DNA of 9,550 nucleotides, taken from positions 1 to 9,550 of the forward strand of contig CAZYOI010000023.1 in the NCBI GenBank assembly GCA_964648705.1, written 5' to 3'. Shown here in pieces: positions 5,953-9,550 of the stretch (position 1 is the first letter of the stretch; each line of letters opens with the position of its first letter). A program made the position numbers and the translations under genes. This stretch comes from CAZDXV01 sp964648705 (GTDB lineage: Bacteria > Patescibacteriota > Minisyncoccia > Minisyncoccales > GWA2-38-27). The notes beneath the pieces were generated by a model. That model worked only from the letters and a program-made list of their open reading frames with translations. It was not told the DNA's origin and ran no database searches.

Positions 5953-6094
5953 CCCGAAAGGGAGCCCTGCCATCTTTAGAAGATTCTTGGAAAAGTTTCC
6001 AAGTGGGTGTTCGCACGCGCAGGCCACGGCCTGCACAAATATTGAACTCCCTTTATAACGGTTATAGTCCAGAATCTATCTAAGATGACCGGGC
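5927..6094 (-). ncRNA. ssrS: 6S-like RNA (candidate SsrS)
   Basis: A 168-nt transcription unit with no credible ORF, its own promoter (6101-6130) and an intrinsic terminator (5927-5952). By hand it folds into one rod. The terminal stem pairs 6094-6069 with 5990-5964 (24 pairs, one G-A mismatch, three single-base bulges). A central bubble follows, 17 nt on the 5' side (6068-6052) and 14 nt on the 3' side (6004-5991). Then come stem GGGAGUUC/GAACACCC (one A-A mismatch), a 7x4 internal loop, and an 8-bp apical stem with a CGUG loop. The 3' bubble strand can form its own hairpin (6003-5996 with 5993-5986), as in E. coli 6S RNA. 6S RNA mimics an open promoter and sequesters housekeeping RNA polymerase. 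The fold is seen; the 6S identity is inferred from architecture, size and gene layout, not from sequence alignment. Confidence 0.62.
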
Positions 6095-6100
6095 ACTTTT

Positions 6101-6130
6101 ATTATACCTCTTTTCGAAAAAAGAGGTCAA
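6101..6130 (-). promoter_or_regulatory. Promoter of the 6S-like RNA
   Basis: On the minus strand TTGACC (6125-6130), an 18-nt spacer and a perfect TATAAT (6101-6106) predict a start at G6094, exactly the first base of the RNA's terminal stem. The spacer is almost entirely occupied by an 8-bp inverted repeat with a TTCG centre (6107-6126). Confidence 0.72.
6107..6126. repeat. Perfect inverted repeat in the promoter spacer
   Basis: CCTCTTTT and AAAAGAGG flank a 4-nt centre, with a further A-T pair extending it. It sits between the -35 and -10 boxes of the 6S-like gene and 10 nt downstream of the adenylate-kinase-like gene's stop. Read as RNA on the minus strand it has a UUCG loop and could be the end hairpin of that upstream mRNA, though no T tract follows. 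As DNA it could be a spacer operator. Confidence 0.6.
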
Positions 6131-6135
6131 GCTCC

Positions 6136-7200
6136 TTAGATATTCAAAACCTCCACTAGCTGCTTTATTAAAGAAACCACTACGGGGGGAGGCATTAAGC
6201 TATAGGCCATTCTTCCTTTTTCATCCTCAACTTCCCAGGGTTTCTCTGTTACCTCCACTTTCTCCCCGTTCCAGCTGTAGACAAACTCGGGAGTAATCTC
6301 GTAGTCTTCTACATAATCTTCAGCTTTATCTACAGGCACAGAGTTTCTCAAAAGAACCTTTGGTATGCCGTATAAATTGAAGGCTTTTTTAATAAGCTCT
6401 CTGTCTGTCTCCAGTCTTTCTTTTATTGGCTCTATCCCTTCTTTATCTCCTTCTTTAGTTATCATTCTCTTCCCCTCGCAAGCAGAGTTGTCGCATACAA
6501 GATAGAATTCGTCTCTCTCTTTGTCATATTCAACCTTTTTTGTAGGAAGAAGCTTTAAGTTTCTGGAGGTCTGGCACTCGGGGCAGATTACCCTGTATTT
6601 TATTCTTTCATCTATTACGTTCTCCGGCACGTCTATTAAAACAAAAACGTCGAGATCTTCCCTGTAATCAATCAAATCTCTGAAAAACAGAGAATAGGAT
6701 ATCTGATCCATTTTTCTTGGAAAGCCGTCTATAAAGAGAGCTTTCTTTCCTTTCTCTGAAATCTCCTTTTTAATCAAAGCCAGAATTAATTCTGTAGGAA
6801 GAAGGGTTTTGGTGCTTCTGTTCTCCAAGGATTCTATTATCTTGTCCAAAGACTCAAATCCTCTGTAGTTTTCTTTTAAAAAGGATACAAATTCCTTTTT
6901 CTTTTCTTTGTCCTGAATAACCTCGTCAAACTCTCGAACCATATCCCCGATGGAAAAGTGCTCTATTTTATCTTCCGCTAACACCTCTTTGAGCATTTTA
7001 GCATAGGTCCCCTTGCCGGAGCTCTTGGGCCCCAAAAGATAGGCAATAAAGCTTTTGTCCTTTAGGTATTCTTTTAATTTCTTTATCTCCTCTCCCGCCT
7101 TGAACTCAAAATACTCCCGCCTTTCTTTAAAGTCGGTTAAATCAAACTTTTTGTATTCCTCTGTTTTAGTTTTGAAAATTGGAAACTCTATATCTTTCAT
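6136..7200 (-). CDS. Adenylate-kinase-like nucleoside monophosphate kinase with terminal extensions
   Basis: A 354-residue P-loop kinase of the adenylate kinase family, which transfers phosphate between ATP and a nucleoside monophosphate. The core spans about 52-280: P-loop GPKSSGKGT (57-65), SIGDMVRE (83-90) in the NMP-binding part, DGFPR (158-162), the LID entry RIKYRVICPEC (199-209), and RLETDREL after the LID. Four LID cysteines (C206, C209, C236, C241) predict a structural zinc. Typical adenylate kinases have 180-220 residues; here about 50 charged residues precede the core and about 75 follow it, both unrecognised. The LID itself is also long. The ATG gives no clear Shine-Dalgarno sequence. 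It lies 36 nt after the metallo-beta-lactamase gene and is probably co-transcribed. AMP as substrate is likely but not proven; a different NMP specificity is possible. Confidence 0.82.
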   Translation of the reverse strand: MKDIEFPIFKTKTEEYKKFDLTDFKERREYFEFKAGEEIKKLKEYLKDKSFIAYLLGPKSSGKGTYAKMLKEVLAEDKIEHFSIGDMVREFDEVIQDKEKKKEFVSFLKENYRGFESLDKIIESLENRSTKTLLPTELILALIKKEISEKGKKALFIDGFPRKMDQISYSLFFRDLIDYREDLDVFVLIDVPENVIDERIKYRVICPECQTSRNLKLLPTKKVEYDKERDEFYLVCDNSACEGKRMITKEGDKEGIEPIKERLETDRELIKKAFNLYGIPKVLLRNSVPVDKAEDYVEDYEITPEFVYSWNGEKVEVTEKPWEVEDEKGRMAYSLMPPPVVVSLIKQLVEVLNI

Positions 7201-7236
7201 TTTTTAAAATAAGAACCTTTTTTCGCTAAGGAACTG

Positions 7237-8061
7237 CTATTTATTCTTGAAATAAAAATTATCTCCCGTGGAAATGATTCCTATATCATTATCTTTATCT
7301 GTTCTTTTAACCTGTATACCAAATTCTTCTAATCTTGCCAAGACACCCTTGTCGGGATGCCCGTAGGAGTTCTCCCCTACAGAAATAACAGCCAAAGAAG
7401 GAGAAACCTTTTCTAAAAATTCCGGACAGCTTGAGGTTTTGCTTCCGTGGTGGGCCGCTTTCAAGACATCAGAATCTGCATCCCCCAGCTTCTTTTCCGT
7501 CTTTTCTGTAATATCTCCTGTAAAAAGAAAGGAGTTAGATCCGTGCAAAAGCTTCAAAACGATAGAGGTATCGTTGATGCTATTATCCAGCTTCTCTGAA
7601 GGGTGAAGAACCTTTAATAAGGCCCCCTTAAAAAATATTGTTTGCCCTTTTCTCGCTTTCAAGATATTGGCTCCTTCTTTTTTTATCATCTCCTTCCATG
7701 CTTCATACTCTTTTGTTTCTTTCTCTGCTCCTGTCTGAAGAATATTCTCAACCTTGTAGTTTCTTAAAACTTCAATCAAACCGAATAAATGGTCGTGGTC
7801 CGGATGCGTCAAAACCATCAGCTCTATAGTCCTGTCGTAAAAGGGCATCTCCTCTGAAAGCTTCTCCAGAATAACAGAGGAAGGACCTCCGTCTATTAAA
7901 ATCTGCTTGTCTGTTAAAGCCTCAATGTATATGCTGTCTCCCTGGCCGACATTAAAGAATATGACTTCAAGCTCTTTTGGCCTGTTTAAGTCATAAACTA
8001 CAAACCAGACAATGAGACCGGCCAAAAAGAGGATAAATAATGAAAACCAGGCTTTTTTCAT
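7237..8061 (-). CDS. Membrane-anchored ComEC-type metallo-beta-lactamase fold hydrolase
   Basis: A 274-residue protein with one N-terminal transmembrane segment (about 4-22) and an outward-facing metallo-beta-lactamase domain like the C-terminal domain of ComEC. Motifs in order: FFNVGQGDSIYIE (35-47), LIDGGPSS (55-62), the metal-binding THPDHDHLFG (85-94), FTGD (180-183), KAAHHGSK (201-208) and SVGENSYGHP (227-236). In ComEC this domain is thought to degrade one strand of incoming DNA; stand-alone versions have unproven substrates, with nucleic acid or phosphodiester hydrolysis most plausible. The competence channel helices are absent, so it is not a complete ComEC. It follows the terminator of the DUF5679 gene by a few nt and precedes the kinase gene. 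No clear promoter or Shine-Dalgarno sequence was found before it. Confidence 0.88.
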   Translation of the reverse strand: MKKAWFSLFILFLAGLIVWFVVYDLNRPKELEVIFFNVGQGDSIYIEALTDKQILIDGGPSSVILEKLSEEMPFYDRTIELMVLTHPDHDHLFGLIEVLRNYKVENILQTGAEKETKEYEAWKEMIKKEGANILKARKGQTIFFKGALLKVLHPSEKLDNSINDTSIVLKLLHGSNSFLFTGDITEKTEKKLGDADSDVLKAAHHGSKTSSCPEFLEKVSPSLAVISVGENSYGHPDKGVLARLEEFGIQVKRTDKDNDIGIISTGDNFYFKNK

Positions 8062-8064
8062 TCT

Positions 8065-8109
8065 TAAAGAAACAGCCCAAAGACGTTTTTAAAAAATATC
8101 CTTGGGCTG
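8065..8109 (-). terminator. Terminator of the DUF5679 gene
   Basis: On the minus strand CAGCCCAAGGA (8109-8099) pairs with TCTTTGGGCTG (8083-8073), one G-U pair included, around an AT-rich loop, and is followed by TTTCTTTA. The stem is strong. It ends only a few nt before the ATG of the metallo-beta-lactamase gene at 8061. Confidence 0.75.
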
Positions 8110-8134
8110 CGGTTCGAACCGAAAAACGATAAGA

Positions 8135-8332
8135 TTAAGCTGCCTTTTTGAATTCTTCGGCTCCCTCTTTTGAAACAATCCTGAACATCTTTGTACCGCA
8201 TGCCGGACAAGTTCCGGAAATAGCGTACCTCTTGACATTCCCTTTGCCTTTCATTTCGACAAGCTTGGGGTTTTCCATTTTAACGTTTTTCTTCTTGCAC
8301 TTTACGCAATATCCCGTATATTCTTCTGCCAT
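8135..8332 (-). CDS. DUF5679 family zinc ribbon protein
   Basis: A 65-residue protein with two CxxC pairs (C9/C12 in YCVKCKKK and C42/C45 in GTCPACGTKMFRI) about 30 residues apart, predicting a single zinc ribbon. The layout, from YCVKCK through the ISGTCPACGTKMFRI segment, matches what I know as DUF5679, a small family of unknown function common in CPR bacteria and some archaea. Lysine-rich linkers suggest contact with nucleic acid, but that is inference. It has its own promoter and a strong terminator, so it is a single-gene unit. No Shine-Dalgarno sequence precedes the ATG. Codons after the second cysteine pair end in a short acidic and basic tail (SKEGAEEFKKAA). Confidence 0.85.
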   Translation of the reverse strand: MAEEYTGYCVKCKKKNVKMENPKLVEMKGKGNVKRYAISGTCPACGTKMFRIVSKEGAEEFKKAA

Positions 8333-8383
8333 AATAACATCTATATTGGCTTTTAAATTCGACCTTTGAAGAACTTTTTCTTA

Positions 8384-8412
8384 ATTATATAAGAATAAAG
8401 TTAAAATAGCAA
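8384..8412 (-). promoter_or_regulatory. Promoter of the DUF5679 gene
   Basis: On the minus strand TTGCTA (8407-8412), a 17-nt spacer and a perfect TATAAT (8384-8389) predict a start near 8377, giving a leader of about 45 nt. The element lies in the 87-nt gap after the thiI stop codon. Confidence 0.6.
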
Positions 8413-8419
8413 CTAAAAT

Positions 8420-9550
8420 TCAATAATTTTCTATTTCAGCTTCTCTTAAGGCCTCTTCTGCTATTTTACCAGTATTAATCTTTTTTTCCATTTCTTCAAG
8501 CTTTTTCAGGTCTCCTTTAGCTGTCTGGTGGGCCGGAACAAATAAAGTGCAGCAGTCCTCCTGGGGCTTTATTGATATATTGTAAGTTCCTATCTTTTTA
8601 GCTTTATCTATTATCTCATTTTTATCCTCTCCTACCAAAGGACGGATAATAAGGAGATCCGCCGCATCTGAAACTATGCCCATATTAACCAGTGTCTGAG
8701 AGCTTACCTGCCCTAAGCTCTCCCCTGTTATTAAAGCTAAACACTTTTCTTTTTGAGCTATTCTTTCAGCTATTTTAAGCATTAATCTTCTGTAAGATAA
8801 AACTCTGTATTTGGCAGGTATTTTAGCTTTTACTTCCAATTGAGCTTTCTGAAAAGGAACAAAGTATACTTTTAAAGAAGGTTGGTACTTTAAAAATACC
8901 TCAGCTAACTCTTTTATCTTTTCTATGCTTTTTTTAGAAACCAAAGGAAAACTGTGAAAATGAAGCCATATGTTCTCTACTCCTCTTTTGGCTGCCAAAA
9001 AAGAAGCTACAGGAGAATCAATTTCCCCCGACACTAAAGACAATCCTTTTCCTGAAGCTCCTGCAGGAAGGCCGCCTAATCCCTTTCTTTTTTCAAAATA
9101 GAGAAACCATCCTTTTTTTCTTATCTCGACAAAGATTTCAGTGTCCGGACTATCTAAATCAACTTTATTATCAATTTTCCCGGCTATCTTATCTATTACT
9201 TCTTCTTTTTTTTCTTTCAATAACCCTTTTTCCATTTTCAACCTTATAGCAAAAGAACCTTTAATGTCCTGTTTAAATACAAAATCTGAAAACTCCTCCA
9301 AAGAAGTATCAGAGAAATAGAAGACGGGAGAATGCCAGACAATGCCAAAACACCTTCCTGCAACTTCAGAAGCTTTCTCTCTATCTTCTGTCTCTATAAA
9401 TATTCTCTCTCTAAAAGAGTTAATCTTAAAGTCAATTCCTTCTTTCTTTAAAAAAGAAGAGAGATTTAAAACCAATCTCTTTTGAAAGAGTTTCTTTACA
9501 TTCTCTGACTTTAAAAACAGTTCTCCAAAAGCTATTAAAATTCCTTTTTT
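8420..9550 (-). CDS. thiI: tRNA 4-thiouridine synthetase ThiI, 5' end beyond window
   Basis: ThiI adenylates U8 of tRNA and transfers sulfur to give 4-thiouridine; it also serves thiazole synthesis in some bacteria. The frame stays open to the window edge: codons before the TTG at 9475 still read as ThiI (ILIAFGELFLKSENVKKLFQ), so that TTG is not the start and 376 residues are present, lacking at most a few at the N-terminus. Domains in order: ferredoxin-like/THUMP (about 1-150), then the PP-loop ATPase with SGEIDS (174-179), ALITGESLGQVSSQT (272-286), IIRPLVGEDK and EDCCTLFVP (331-339). The second cysteine of the pair appears to align with E. coli Cys344. No rhodanese domain follows, as in the B. 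subtilis type. The PP-loop has glutamate where SGGxDS is usual. The stop is TGA. Confidence 0.92.
   Translation of the reverse strand, partial: KKGILIAFGELFLKSENVKKLFQKRLVLNLSSFLKKEGIDFKINSFRERIFIETEDREKASEVAGRCFGIVWHSPVFYFSDTSLEEFSDFVFKQDIKGSFAIRLKMEKGLLKEKKEEVIDKIAGKIDNKVDLDSPDTEIFVEIRKKGWFLYFEKRKGLGGLPAGASGKGLSLVSGEIDSPVASFLAAKRGVENIWLHFHSFPLVSKKSIEKIKELAEVFLKYQPSLKVYFVPFQKAQLEVKAKIPAKYRVLSYRRLMLKIAERIAQKEKCLALITGESLGQVSSQTLVNMGIVSDAADLLIIRPLVGEDKNEIIDKAKKIGTYNISIKPQEDCCTLFVPAHQTAKGDLKKLEEMEKKINTGKIAEEALREAEIENY

Noticed and set aside
5524..6036. 170-codon minus-strand ORF spanning the tRNA and rpmB in antisense
   Set aside because: It contains the antisense translation of a tRNA gene (GAPGLEPGIARTPC, a well-known artefact), overlaps rpmB, tRNA-Pro and the 6S-like RNA, and has no family similarity.
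5927..6094. SRP (4.5S) RNA, tmRNA or RNase P RNA as identity of the non-coding RNA
   Set aside because: The conserved SRP tetraloop and GGAAGNAGC-type motif, the tmRNA alanine-tRNA ends and tag frame, and the RNase P core motifs are all absent, and the length does not fit tmRNA or RNase P.
8110..8121. CGGTTCGAACCG, resembling a tRNA T arm
   Set aside because: It is a simple 12-nt palindrome with no acceptor, anticodon or D arm around it, in the spacer after the DUF5679 gene; not a tRNA or a remnant that can be supported.
8420..9475. ThiI starting at the TTG codon at 9475
   Set aside because: The 25 codons upstream in the same frame still encode conserved ThiI N-terminal sequence, so the gene is longer and leaves the window.
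1..9550. CRISPR arrays, insertion sequences, prophage or defence genes
   Set aside because: No direct repeats with regular spacing, transposase-like proteins or phage genes are present; the window is a housekeeping region.

Overview
The window looks like a chromosomal segment of a Candidate Phyla Radiation (Patescibacteria) bacterium, most likely of the Parcubacteria type. The reasons are: translation proteins of clearly bacterial type with compact intergenic spaces; a short four-cysteine L28; a DUF5679 zinc ribbon; an adenylate-kinase-like protein with long N- and C-terminal extensions; and a small stand-alone ComEC-type metallo-beta-lactamase in place of a full ComEC. TGA is used as stop (fusA, thiI), so the code is standard and lineages that recode UGA are unlikely. 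No match was computed; the placement is inference from gene types.

Left half (1-4907, minus strand): a str-type operon in the order rpsL (S12), rpsG (S7), fusA (EF-G), tuf (EF-Tu), rpsJ (S10). It has a sigma70-like promoter before rpsL with a 17-nt inverted repeat at the transcript's 5' end. A second promoter overlaps the fusA stop codon and drives tuf/rpsJ. After rpsJ there is a further promoter and a leader-like stretch ending in a GC-rich hairpin.

Centre (4908-6135): a site-2 protease family M50 gene (minus) and rpmB (L28, plus) are fired by back-to-back promoters, and both predicted transcripts start within about 0-5 nt of the start codon. The rpmB stop codon directly abuts tRNA-Pro(GGG). 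Convergent to this unit is a 168-nt non-coding RNA gene on the minus strand with its own promoter and intrinsic terminator. It folds into a long terminal stem, a central bubble and an apical hairpin, the architecture of 6S RNA. This is the most interesting item in the window.

Right half (6136-9550, minus strand): an extended adenylate-kinase-like NMP kinase, a membrane-anchored ComEC-type metallo-beta-lactamase, a DUF5679 zinc ribbon protein with its own promoter and terminator, and ThiI (tRNA 4-thiouridine synthetase), whose 5' end runs off the window.

Together the segment is translation-centred: ribosomal proteins, elongation factors, a tRNA, a tRNA-modifying enzyme and a candidate global regulator of RNA polymerase. 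Recognisable Shine-Dalgarno sequences are scarce; only rpsJ and a doubtful 14-codon leader ORF have one.
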